From assembly GCA_964548225.1 (NCBI GenBank), contig CAZJQP010000056.1, positions 1-33,974 of the forward strand: a DNA stretch of 33,974 bases, read 5' to 3'. Of the stretch, positions 9,001 to 15,695 are shown piece by piece (position 1 is the first letter of the stretch; every line of letters begins with the position of its first letter). A program made the translations under genes and the position numbers. This DNA is from CALMEH01 sp964548225. Lineage in GTDB: Bacteria; Acidobacteriota; Blastocatellia; Pyrinomonadales; Pyrinomonadaceae. Below the pieces are notes generated by a model that was given only the letters and a program-made list of their open reading frames with translations, searched no databases and had not been told where the DNA came from.

Positions 9001-9164
9001 ATGATTGGAAAAAATTTCGCGGTGGAAACGGTTTGATTAATATGCAAAAACGAGCCGCAGATTTGGGCGGAAGTTATGAAATCGAGTCAGAAATCGGCAA
9101 CGGAACAAATGTAGTTTTGAATGTTCCATTAGATTTGGAACACGAAAATATTATCGGCAAATAA
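6003..9164 (+). CDS. beta-propeller sensor histidine kinase
   Basis: A 1053-residue membrane sensor. A signal-anchor (FLICLFWMFSAYHFIFA) leads into about 630 residues of two-component-regulator propeller repeats, such as TTADGLANDSVNKIANDSHGF and NDGLPGNTISQCYTDAKGN. A Y_Y_Y domain follows (about 700-775, LKYQYKLGEQDWS), then a membrane span (about 780-798). The HisKA_3 dimerisation helix (IATDLHDDIGSSLTQI) has phospho-acceptor His847, and the HATPase has an N box ETVNNIIKHSEA, DNGKGFD and GGNGLINM. The design predicts periplasmic ligand sensing with transfer to a NarL-type regulator, which is the next gene. The GTG start is supported by the signal-anchor beginning right after it. A TATAAT-like word lies at 5980-5985, and 5785-6002 shows nothing else firm. 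Ligand unknown. Confidence 0.93.
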   Translation: MKNRRTKHIFRVFLICLFWMFSAYHFIFAERLPLKFFTTADGLANDSVNKIANDSHGFLWFCTGEGLSRFDGNKFKNYTQVEGLPHRNINDLLETDNGDYLIATSGGLAVFNPLGKAFKWNIIAGKLEQTSNEPPIFKTFLTPDAEKDDKISKSINSLAQDGAGNIFAGTNHGLFRISKKDNDWQFENIENTEFNDINSLFTDSRKDVWIATPSAVFLMLKTGEIRKITETGGNRIFETQDGKIWIDSGGNDIGIRVFERQNEIDFRQITLYTSKDGLPKSGFSNVVAETASGRVFVSSDGNLCEFSLNGEPKFRVFEDKLGTAETDNSGNIWFTTAGKGAARFSPNSFEIFDERDGIPKELITSIFGNKNGEIFLTIGKRNLVRAANGKFESLIPFQSAGRNWIDIFLDLQSQDGEFWIPTIKGLLRFPKLDNFSDLANTKPKKIYTKNDGLFSNEVFNLFEDSRGDIWINAPTQENSLSRWEKSTERIYSYTVEDGLPKASGATAFGEDAAGNVWINFYFGQIVRYQNGKFRSMTNENLLPTNTITKMISDKQGRFWLSTGSRGLFRVDNPNDETPSFNNFSTADGLSSNLVLCLTSDEFGNIYVGTGRGINRIEPENFSVKIYTQNDGLPGNTISQCYTDAKGNLWFSSNNSLIKYVPTNNEEQLKPTILINGINVNGKPRTVSELGAKEVNNLKFEPDEKQIRIDFFAISQKPGENLKYQYKLGEQDWSAMQEQQSVDFNLSAGTYIFAVRAVNSEGISSETPAIVSFTIQPPIFQRWWFLLLSSLFVFTILYIIYRRRTDNLKRINAALTEAKIAEENLRKSREERLAELQRVRTRIATDLHDDIGSSLTQITVYSELARQREHENGTAGEPLNMISNVANELVDTMSDIVWAINPKKDHLQDLTQRMRRFAANVLTAKDIEMTFRAPNSEIEIPLGANIRREVFLIFKETVNNIIKHSEATEAEINFSTSDNFLTINFRDNGKGFDQTAKQNGNDWKKFRGGNGLINMQKRAADLGGSYEIESEIGNGTNVVLNVPLDLEHENIIGK

Positions 9165-9171
9165 ATTTTTC

Positions 9172-9185
9172 TACCCGAACGGGTG
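9172..9185. promoter_or_regulatory. operator-like palindrome before the response regulator gene
   Basis: TACCCGAACGGGTG has perfect ACCCG/CGGGT half-sites around AA. It lies between the kinase stop (9164) and the regulator gene. Four related copies occur downstream of the regulator gene (9966, 10030, 10460, 10523). This suggests autoregulation from an internal promoter. Confidence 0.6.
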
Positions 9186-9267
9186 ATGTTTTTCCTGACA
9201 TTAAATCATAAAATCCAAAGCGTAGAATTAGAAAAACGCTATGTTAGACTCTTTGCTATTAAAAAAT

Positions 9268-9918
9268 ATGACTCCGACAACAACGATAAAAACTGCGATT
9301 ATCGAGGACGAAGACAATATCCGCGAAGGACTTGCTTCGCTCATCGGTTTTACGCCCGGCTTCAAATGCACTGGCAGTTTCGCTTCGATGGAAGAAGCTC
9401 TGCATCGGCTTCCGCGAGATGTTCCCGATGTGATTTTGTCGGACATCGGACTTCCGGGAATGGACGGCATTCAAGGTATTAAAATCTTGAAAGAACGTTT
9501 CCCGAAAATACTGATTTTGATGATTACGGTTTATGACGATGACGACCGTATTTTTGATGCTTTGTGCGCGGGCGCAAACGGTTATTTGCTCAAAAGAACA
9601 CCGCCGATGCGCCTTCTCGAAAGTTTGCGCGATGCAGTTGACGGCGGTTCGCCGATGTCGCCTGAAGTTGCTTCAAAAGTCATCAAACTTTTCCGCCAAT
9701 TCCGTCCGCCCGAACGCGCCGATTATGATCTAACGCCGCACGAAATCCGCCTTTTGAAACTGCTTGTCGAAGGTCATAATTACAACACGGCGGCAAAGGA
9801 ATTGAAATCGAGCATCAATACCGTAAAATTTTATATCAAACGTATTTACGAAAAATTGCAGGTTCATTCAAAATCCGAAGCCGTTGCCAAAGCGTTGAAA
9901 GAAAGACTTCTGGAGTAA
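9268..9918 (+). CDS. NarL/LuxR-type response regulator
   Basis: A 216-residue regulator. The receiver domain at 1-125 has an acidic pocket (IIEDEDN), the phospho-acceptor Asp59 in ILSDIGLPGMDG, and the conserved Lys in YLLKRTPP. The LuxR-type helix-turn-helix at 150-216 reads LTPHEIRLLKLLVEGHNYNTAAKEL, then INTVKFYIKRIYEKL. It is the obvious partner of the HisKA_3 kinase upstream, with a gap of about 100 bases. An in-frame ATG at 9241 would add nine residues. I prefer 9268 because the first receiver strand then begins near residue 7, but neither start has a clear ribosome site. NarL-type regulators bind inverted TACYYMT-like half-sites, which suits the TACC...GGTA repeats around it. Confidence 0.92.
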   Translation: MTPTTTIKTAIIEDEDNIREGLASLIGFTPGFKCTGSFASMEEALHRLPRDVPDVILSDIGLPGMDGIQGIKILKERFPKILILMITVYDDDDRIFDALCAGANGYLLKRTPPMRLLESLRDAVDGGSPMSPEVASKVIKLFRQFRPPERADYDLTPHEIRLLKLLVEGHNYNTAAKELKSSINTVKFYIKRIYEKLQVHSKSEAVAKALKERLLE

Positions 9919-9922
9919 AAAA

Positions 9923-9948
9923 ACTGGCTGAAAAGCCCGTTTTTTTTT
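9923..9948 (+). terminator. terminator of the response regulator gene
   Basis: The stem ACTGGCT/AGCCCGT has one mismatch and a GAAA tetraloop, and is followed by eight or nine T. It lies right after the regulator stop and isolates it from the two target-like genes downstream. Confidence 0.75.
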
Positions 9949-9965
9949 GCTTTAATTTTCAACCT

Positions 9966-9979
9966 TACCCGAATAGGTA
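9966..9979. promoter_or_regulatory. distal operator of the 10128 gene
   Basis: TACCCGAATAGGTA is a near-perfect inverted repeat of TACC/GGTA. It lies 64 bases upstream of a second copy at 10030. One half (TACCTAT on the opposite strand) fits the NarL heptamer TACYYMT. Confidence 0.65.
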
Positions 9980-10029
9980 TTAAACCACGCCGTTTTACCG
10001 AAAACTCTGAAAAAATTGTTGCACACACC

Positions 10030-10043
10030 TACCTGAATAGGCG
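10030..10043. promoter_or_regulatory. proximal operator of the 10128 gene
   Basis: TACCTGAATAGGCG is followed by ATTACA, exactly as at the 10523 copy. It starts 41 bases before the shared word TTTAAAT that I take as the -10 region. That would centre the site near -48, a usual activator position. Confidence 0.65.
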
Positions 10044-10070
10044 ATTACAAAACATCATTAAGAAATTACC

Positions 10071-10096
10071 TTTAAATTATCGGCAACCAAAAGCCG
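10071..10096 (+). promoter_or_regulatory. shared promoter core and leader hairpin, copy 1
   Basis: TTTAAATTATCGGC is followed by AACCAAAA and GCCGAAA, so TCGGC and GCCGA can pair around an eight-base loop. The same arrangement recurs at 10564 before the next gene. I take TTAAAT as a -10-like box and the hairpin as part of the early leader. No clear -35 is seen, as expected of an activated promoter. Confidence 0.5.
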
Positions 10097-10127
10097 AAAT
10101 TTTAATGCAATTATTTACGGAGAATTT

Positions 10128-10529
10128 ATGTTCAGAAAATTTATAATCGGCTTGTTTTCAAAACCCGATGAAACATTAGAAAAAGATTATTCGCTCAATC
10201 GGGCGACGAGAAATTTACTGCGTGAAGCGCGAAAACAAATCGCTTCGGCAAGTGCGGAATTCGGTTTTGCGGAAGCTGCAAAAAAGTCGGCTTTGTTGGA
10301 AATTGCCGAATGGCATCAGCAGCGCGGCATTGAAAAAATTCAGGTCGCGGTTTCGTATTTTCGCCGCGCTGAACGCTGTGCTTTGTCAGTGAAATATCGC
10401 AAATTTGCAGCTCAACAAATCAAAAAATATGAACGTGTTTTACAGTTAAACCGAATTATTACCCAAATAGGTAACGAAACCGGAAAAACTGCGACGATAA
10501 TCCGGTTTTGCCCGCAAACACTTACCTAA
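10128..10529 (+). CDS. small basic helical protein of unknown function
   Basis: A 133-residue protein, with GGAG seven bases before its ATG. Residues 20-105 are predicted almost wholly helical and rich in Ala, Arg, Lys and Glu (LLREARKQIASASAEFGFAEAAKKS, then AEWHQQRGIEKIQVAVSYFRRAERCAL). This resembles a short TPR-like or helical-hairpin unit, but I recognise no family. It has no signal peptide or membrane span. The last 30 codons overlap regulatory DNA of the next gene: an operator copy at 10460 lies inside the frame, and the TAA stop is part of the copy at 10523. The C-terminal residues may therefore be dictated by operator sequence. It is probably controlled by the adjacent two-component system. 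Confidence 0.7.
   Translation: MFRKFIIGLFSKPDETLEKDYSLNRATRNLLREARKQIASASAEFGFAEAAKKSALLEIAEWHQQRGIEKIQVAVSYFRRAERCALSVKYRKFAAQQIKKYERVLQLNRIITQIGNETGKTATIIRFCPQTLT
10460..10473. promoter_or_regulatory. distal operator of the 10621 gene, inside coding sequence
   Basis: TACCCAAATAGGTA lies within the 3' end of the 10128 gene, 63 bases upstream of the copy at 10523. It matches the 9966 copy at 13 of 14 positions. Confidence 0.65.
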
Positions 10530-10536
10530 ACAGGCG
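10523..10536. promoter_or_regulatory. proximal operator of the 10621 gene
   Basis: TACCTAAACAGGCG is followed by ATTACA, as in the 10030 copy. It contains the TAA stop of the upstream gene and starts 41 bases before the shared TTTAAAT word at 10564, the same distance as at the first promoter. Confidence 0.65.
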
Positions 10537-10563
10537 ATTACAAGCCAAAAAAAATCATTTAAC

Positions 10564-10590
10564 TTTAAATCATCGGCACAAATTGAGCCG
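10564..10590 (+). promoter_or_regulatory. shared promoter core and leader hairpin, copy 2
   Basis: TTTAAATCATCGGC is followed by a nine-base loop and GCCGAAAC, giving the same TCGGC/GCCGA pairing as at 10071. Conservation of this block, with an altered loop, argues that the stem and the -10-like word matter. GAGGA precedes the ATG at 10621. Confidence 0.5.
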
Positions 10591-10620
10591 AAACAAAATT
10601 AACTAGAGGAAGAAAATAAA

Positions 10621-11985
10621 ATGAATAAACAAAATGCAATCTTGAGTTTTTTAACTATCGCTTTTATCGGTCTTTTTTCAATCGGTGCATTTGCCCTGCC
10701 GCCTGCAAATGATAACTTTGCCAATGCCGAAACTATTCAACAAGGTATATCTTTCGTCGCGCATTTCAGCGCATCGAACACGGACGCAACGAGCGAAGCG
10801 GGCGAGCCGAATCCGAATAATACGGGCATCGGCAAAACCGTCTGGTATAAATGGACGGCACCAGCCAATCCGCGCAGGATGCAGATTACGATGCATCGAA
10901 GCAATTTTGCGGTCATTATCGGCGTATATACAGGCACCGAACTGAACAATCTGACGGAAGTTACAAGAAGTAGATTTTCACACAGCACAGGCAATCGCAG
11001 TGTTGTGGGTTTTATTCCACAAAGTAATACGACATATTATTTTTTGGTTGACGGCAGAAGCGATAGTCTCGACCAAACCGGATTGTTCGGACTCGATCTT
11101 TCTCCGGCGATAACGCGACAGTCGGCGGACTTCGATTTTGATGGCAAATCCGACATCGCAGTCTTTCGCCCTTCAAACGGAAATTGGTATATCCTTAATA
11201 GTCAATTTGGGAATTTTACCGTGCGAAATTGGGGTGCAAGCGGAGACATTCCGCTCACCGCAGATTTTGGGGGCAATCCAAAATCCAGTTTCTCGGATTT
11301 TCCTGTTTTCCGCCCATCTAACGGCACTTGGTATATTACCCACGATTTCATCAGCGCTCCACCAAGTTATTTCACATTCGGACAGGCGAATGATTTTCCG
11401 GTAACGGGAAATACGGTGAACGATGGGCAGTTTGGTAATGATTTATTCACAGACATCGGCGTTTTTCGCCCTTCGGATGGGACATGGTATTTTCAAAGTC
11501 TAACCATTCCATATGAAACTAAGTTAATCCGGTTCGGTCAGGCAGGCGATATTCCTGTTCACGGCGATTGGGATTTTGATGCAATAACTGATGTCGCCGT
11601 TTTTCGTCCATCAGACGGAAATTGGTATATCAACAGTTCGCAAAACGGAATTCAAAGTTTTCATTGGGGGCAGAACGGTGATTTTCCCGTGCGCGGCGAT
11701 TTTGACGGCGACGGCAGAAATGATTTAGCCGTTTTCCGCCCTTCGAACGGAACATGGTTTTATCGTCGTAGTTCGAACAACACTATGCAAACATTTAAAT
11801 GGGGAACAAACGGCGATATTCCAATCAGCGGTGATTTCGACGGCGACGGCAAATTCGATTTCGCAGTTTTCCGTCCGTCCAATCAAACATGGTATATCTC
11901 TAGTTCAAGCACAGGTGCTTCAACTTTCTTAAAATGGGGAACTGCCGGCGATGTCCCTATCTCCGCAATGGTTAACGGCAATTAA
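10621..11985 (+). CDS. secreted FG-GAP/VCBS-like repeat protein
   Basis: A 454-residue exported protein. A signal peptide ends near residue 24 (FIGLFSIGAFA). Residues 25-165 form a beta domain starting PPANDNFANAETI and including GKTVWYKWTAPA, a type often seen before repeats in surface proteins. Residues 167-454 hold six repeats of about 45 residues with the pattern DFDGDGKxDxAVFRPSNGTWY, a short strand pair, then KWGxxGDxPIS. The DxDxDG loops look calcium-binding, as in integrin-type FG-GAP blades, so a six- or seven-blade propeller is likely. There is no sorting signal or membrane anchor at the C-terminus. Such proteins are abundant in Blastocatellia-like genomes and have no known function. 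The promoter carries the paired operators described here. Confidence 0.88.
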   Translation: MNKQNAILSFLTIAFIGLFSIGAFALPPANDNFANAETIQQGISFVAHFSASNTDATSEAGEPNPNNTGIGKTVWYKWTAPANPRRMQITMHRSNFAVIIGVYTGTELNNLTEVTRSRFSHSTGNRSVVGFIPQSNTTYYFLVDGRSDSLDQTGLFGLDLSPAITRQSADFDFDGKSDIAVFRPSNGNWYILNSQFGNFTVRNWGASGDIPLTADFGGNPKSSFSDFPVFRPSNGTWYITHDFISAPPSYFTFGQANDFPVTGNTVNDGQFGNDLFTDIGVFRPSDGTWYFQSLTIPYETKLIRFGQAGDIPVHGDWDFDAITDVAVFRPSDGNWYINSSQNGIQSFHWGQNGDFPVRGDFDGDGRNDLAVFRPSNGTWFYRRSSNNTMQTFKWGTNGDIPISGDFDGDGKFDFAVFRPSNQTWYISSSSTGASTFLKWGTAGDVPISAMVNGN

Positions 11986-12008
11986 AAACAAAAAAATCAT
12001 ACATTTAC

Positions 12009-12052
12009 GATTACGGGCAAAGCGAAAAGACATTGCCCGTAATCTTTTTTTT
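12009..12052 (+). terminator. strong rho-independent terminator
   Basis: Perfect 12-bp arms GATTACGGGCAA and TTGCCCGTAATC are followed by eight T. It ends the unit of the FG-GAP-like gene. Confidence 0.92.
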
Positions 12053-12156
12053 GTGAATCATCGAAATAATTTTATAATTGTGCTTGCTTTATTTATTCAT
12101 TCAAGATAAAAATTGCTTATCGCTTTCCGCAAATCTTTCGTGTATTCTTATAAAAA

Positions 12157-13776
12157 ATGCAGACTTTAGACCTAATCATCATTTTCGGCTATCTCATCGG
12201 CATCACGCTTTTCGGTATTTTTTATTCAGGCAAGCAGGAAACTACCGAAGATTATTTTGTCGGTGATAGAAACGTGCCTTGGTGGGCGATTGCGATGTCA
12301 ATCGTTGCCACGGAAACTTCGACGATTACATTTATTTCCGTTCCGGGCGTGGCGTTTGCGAAGGGCGGAAATTTCGAGTTTTTGCAAGTCGTTTTCGGCT
12401 ATATGCTGGGGCGCGTGGTCATTTCCCTGCTTTTTATTCCGATGTATTTCAAAGGCGAACTGCAGACGGTTTATCAGCTTTTGGGCGAGCGATTCGGCTC
12501 GAAAGTGAAAATGATTGCGTCCGCGCTGTTTGTGATTATGCGAAACATCGCTGACGGCATCCGTTTGCTTTTAACGGCGATTGTTTTGGGTTACGTTTAT
12601 CTGGCGTTTCATCTAAAATCCTATCCGCAGGCTAATGAAGCCGACGTTTTGTTTTGGGCGACGATTTTTTCGGTGATTTTGCTCGGAATCGTGATGATAA
12701 TTTTCACGTTTTACGGCGGAATGGAAGCGGTGATTTGGGTTGAAGTCGTCCAGCTTGCAATTTACATCATCGGCGCGATTGCGGCGGCTGTGGTAATTGC
12801 TAATCAAACCAACGGCGGATTTTCGGGCGCGATGGCGATTGGCGAACAGTTTCAAAAATTCAATTTGATTGATTGGGGCATTCGCCCAACAAATTACAAT
12901 CTGCCGATTCCGTTTTTGTCCGAGGGTTTACAGTTCGCACTACCGATTGATTTGACCAAAACCTACACATTTTTCGCCGGACTCATCGGTGGATGTTTTG
13001 TAACGATGTCCACGCATGGGACAGACCAATATTTTGTTCAACGCTATCTCTGCACCGACAAACCGAGCCGCGCGGCTTTTGCGCTTTTATCATCGGGCGC
13101 GGTTGTTTTGGGTCAATTTATTGGTTTTTTGTTTATTGGCGTTCTACTTTTCGCATTTTATGCGCCTTTTAATTCGCCCGAATATCAAACCGCAACAGGC
13201 GCGTTTCCGTTCACCGGCGGCGACAAAGTTTTTCCAGATTTTATTACAAAATTTATGCCAACCGGACTTTCCGGCTTGGTTGTCGCGGCGATTTTCGCGG
13301 CGGCACTTTCATCGTCCTTAAATTCAATCGCGGCAACTTTTGTCAATGATTTATACAAACCATTCGTCCGCGAAAAATCCGATAAACATTACTTAAAAGT
13401 TGCGGGCTGGCTGACGTTGATTGTCGGAATTATTCAAATTTTTGTGGCTTTGATTGTGATGAAACAACAACGCTCCGCTCTCGATTCTGCCTTGTCGGTC
13501 GCATCTCTGATAAACGGTCCGATTTTAGGCGTTTTTCTCGTTGGCACATTTTTGAAAAAAGCCACGCAAACGCACGCTTTGATTGGAATGCTGACAAGTA
13601 TTTTTATAATGAGTTTTCTGCTCTATGTCGAAATCGTCAAACGATTTCAAATTGCCCCCGAAGCTACGCCGATTGCTTGGACTTGGTATGCGCTTTTTGG
13701 TAGTTTGATTACATTAACAATTGCTTTTTTAGCGAGTTTAGTTATTCCGAATAATACTGAAACACGCACAAAGTAA
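12157..13776 (+). CDS. sodium/solute symporter (SSS family)
   Basis: A 539-residue membrane protein with about 13 predicted spans and the SSS-family pattern. The N-terminus reads IIIFGYLIGITLFGIFYSGKQ, then TTEDYFVGDRNVPWWAIAMS with the ATETSTITFISVPG sodium-site helix. The downstream core is GGCFVTMSTHGTDQYFVQRYL and the SSSLNSIAATFVNDLY helix lies near residue 390. It should import a small organic solute with sodium across the inner membrane. The NagZ-like gene follows after 56 bases on the same strand, so an amino sugar or muropeptide-derived sugar is a reasonable guess. This is inference from context, not from residues that fix the substrate. The gene before it is cut off by a terminator, so this starts a new unit. 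Confidence 0.92.
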   Translation: MQTLDLIIIFGYLIGITLFGIFYSGKQETTEDYFVGDRNVPWWAIAMSIVATETSTITFISVPGVAFAKGGNFEFLQVVFGYMLGRVVISLLFIPMYFKGELQTVYQLLGERFGSKVKMIASALFVIMRNIADGIRLLLTAIVLGYVYLAFHLKSYPQANEADVLFWATIFSVILLGIVMIIFTFYGGMEAVIWVEVVQLAIYIIGAIAAAVVIANQTNGGFSGAMAIGEQFQKFNLIDWGIRPTNYNLPIPFLSEGLQFALPIDLTKTYTFFAGLIGGCFVTMSTHGTDQYFVQRYLCTDKPSRAAFALLSSGAVVLGQFIGFLFIGVLLFAFYAPFNSPEYQTATGAFPFTGGDKVFPDFITKFMPTGLSGLVVAAIFAAALSSSLNSIAATFVNDLYKPFVREKSDKHYLKVAGWLTLIVGIIQIFVALIVMKQQRSALDSALSVASLINGPILGVFLVGTFLKKATQTHALIGMLTSIFIMSFLLYVEIVKRFQIAPEATPIAWTWYALFGSLITLTIAFLASLVIPNNTETRTK

Positions 13777-13832
13777 GTGTGTTTTACGATGAAAATTACG
13801 CCCTTACTTCGTGCAGGCTTCTGCAAAAAAAT

Positions 13833-15638
13833 ATGAAGTTTCAAATTAGTCTTTTTTTAATTTTCGTTTTCGTCTTCAATTTTATTTCTTTTGCGTCTGA
13901 GTCGCACCGAGAAATGAAAAGGTTTCATCCATCCGAAAAATCTTACAAATGGGCGGACAAACAGCTAAAGAAAATGACGCTCGACGAGAAAATCGGGCAA
14001 CTCATTCACATCGGCATCAACGCGCAATATCTGGCACAAGACAGCGCAGAATATAAAGAATTGATACGCCAAGTGCGCGATTTGAAGGTCGGCGGCGTGA
14101 TTGTTTTTGTTGGCGGACTTTATGAAACCGTGCATCTTGTCAATCGGATGCAGGAAAATGCGAAGATTCCTTTGCTTATTTCGGCTGATTTTGAAACGGG
14201 ACTCGGAATGCGTTTTTTTGAAACGGTGAATTTCCCCTGGAATATGGCGATTTCGGCGACGGGAAACGCGGATTTTGCTTATAAACAAGGCGTTATTGTC
14301 GGACGTGAGGCGAAAGCGATGGGCGTTCAGCAAGTTTTCGCGCCGGTTGTTGATGTCAACAACAATGCCGACAATCCCGTGATTAATGTCCGCAGTTACG
14401 GCGAAAATCCTTTGGAAGTCGCACGATTTGGTGCGGCATTTTCGCGCGGTTTGCAATCGCAGAATGTTTTGGCAACGGCGAAACATTTTCCGGGACACGG
14501 CGACACGGCGGTTGATTCGCACCGCGGGCTTCCAGTGATTGATTTTTCGCGTGAACGCCTTGAAAAGACCGAATTTTTGCCCTTTCGTGAAATTATCAAA
14601 GCCGGAGTCGGTTCAGTGATGATTTCGCATATTTCGATGCCTCAGCTTGATAATGAAGACGTGAAACCTTTGAAAGAATCAAGCAAGGCATCTTACACCG
14701 AATCGGAAGTTATCACGGAAAATACGACCATTCCGGCAACGCTTTCAAACAAAATTGTTACCGATATTCTCCGAAAAGATATGAGTTTCGATGGACTTAT
14801 CGTTACTGACGCGATGGATATGAGCGGTTTGACGCTTTATTTCAATCCGGCTGAAGCGGGCGTTCGTGCAATACTCGCAGGAAACGACGTTTTGCTGAAA
14901 ACTTCCTTTCCCGATGAGATGATTCGCGGCATCAAAGAAGCCGTCCAAAACGGCAGATTGACCGAAGCGCGAATAAATGAATCTGTTCGCCGACAGCTTG
15001 CTTGGAAACATCAGTTAGGTTTAACGGAACGAAAAATTACACCGATTGAAGGCATTGATTCGATTGTTTCAAACAGCGAAATGCGTTCACTTTCAAATGA
15101 AATTGCCGCTAACGCGATAACTTTAGTTAAAAAAGAATCGGACGTTTTGCCTTTACCGAAAGATAAAAAACTTTTCTTTCTCGGCATTACAAATGGCGAT
15201 GATAAAGGCTTTATCGCCAATACTTTCCGCTCACAGCTTCGTGCAAACGGCTATAATTTCGAGTTTGCAATTTTGGATGAACGCTCAACACCGACGGAAA
15301 TTGCCAACGCGCTGAAAAAAGCGTCGGAAGCCGAAATAATTTTGAGCGGACTTTTCGGGCGCGTCCGTTCCGGCGCGGCAAACAGCGTCGGAATACCGGA
15401 AAAAGCCGCCGATGCTTTGCGTCAAATCCTGAAAACCGACAAAAAAGTTGTAAATATAGCGTTCGGAAATCCATATTTACTTCGTTCTTTTCCTGAAATG
15501 AAAACTTACATCGTTTCTTACGGGGATATGCGAAGTTTGCAAAGTGCGACGGCAAATGCACTTGCCGGAAAAATCGAATTCAAAGGCAAATTGCCGATTA
15601 CGGTCAGCAATTATCCGCTCGGAACAGGGTTGAAATAA
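13833..15638 (+). CDS. nagZ: exported NagZ-like beta-N-acetylglucosaminidase (GH3)
   Basis: A 601-residue enzyme. The ATG at 13833 is chosen because it begins a clean signal peptide (FQISLFLIFVFVFNFISFA), unlike an upstream in-frame GTG at 13779. The GH3 barrel spans about 30-390, with the NagZ signature KHFPGHGDTAVDSHRG (Lys217, His230 as the acid/base His of this subgroup) and the nucleophile Asp326 in GLIVTDAMDMSG. Residues 400-601 form the extra C-terminal alpha/beta domain found in the long Bacillus YbbD-type NagZ and absent from the short proteobacterial form. It should cleave GlcNAc-MurNAc bonds of peptidoglycan fragments in the periplasm. The upstream symporter and downstream lysA-like gene make an apparent operon. 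Confidence 0.9.
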   Translation: MKFQISLFLIFVFVFNFISFASESHREMKRFHPSEKSYKWADKQLKKMTLDEKIGQLIHIGINAQYLAQDSAEYKELIRQVRDLKVGGVIVFVGGLYETVHLVNRMQENAKIPLLISADFETGLGMRFFETVNFPWNMAISATGNADFAYKQGVIVGREAKAMGVQQVFAPVVDVNNNADNPVINVRSYGENPLEVARFGAAFSRGLQSQNVLATAKHFPGHGDTAVDSHRGLPVIDFSRERLEKTEFLPFREIIKAGVGSVMISHISMPQLDNEDVKPLKESSKASYTESEVITENTTIPATLSNKIVTDILRKDMSFDGLIVTDAMDMSGLTLYFNPAEAGVRAILAGNDVLLKTSFPDEMIRGIKEAVQNGRLTEARINESVRRQLAWKHQLGLTERKITPIEGIDSIVSNSEMRSLSNEIAANAITLVKKESDVLPLPKDKKLFFLGITNGDDKGFIANTFRSQLRANGYNFEFAILDERSTPTEIANALKKASEAEIILSGLFGRVRSGAANSVGIPEKAADALRQILKTDKKVVNIAFGNPYLLRSFPEMKTYIVSYGDMRSLQSATANALAGKIEFKGKLPITVSNYPLGTGLK

Positions 15639-15640
15639 CA

Positions 15641-15690
15641 AGAAAGTGAGAATTGACAGGTTTTCTCGCTTTCTCGCTTTCTCACTTTCT
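15641..15690. repeat. 8-bp tandem repeat inside an inverted repeat
   Basis: Bases 15662-15690 hold 3.6 units of the octamer TTTCTCGC (last full unit TTTCTCAC). The end of the array, TTCTCACTTTCT (15679-15690), is the exact complement of AGAAAGTGAGAA at 15641-15652. The element fills the whole gap between nagZ and the lysA-like gene and could form a hairpin in that transcript. Confidence 0.75.
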
Positions 15691-15695
15691 TAAAT

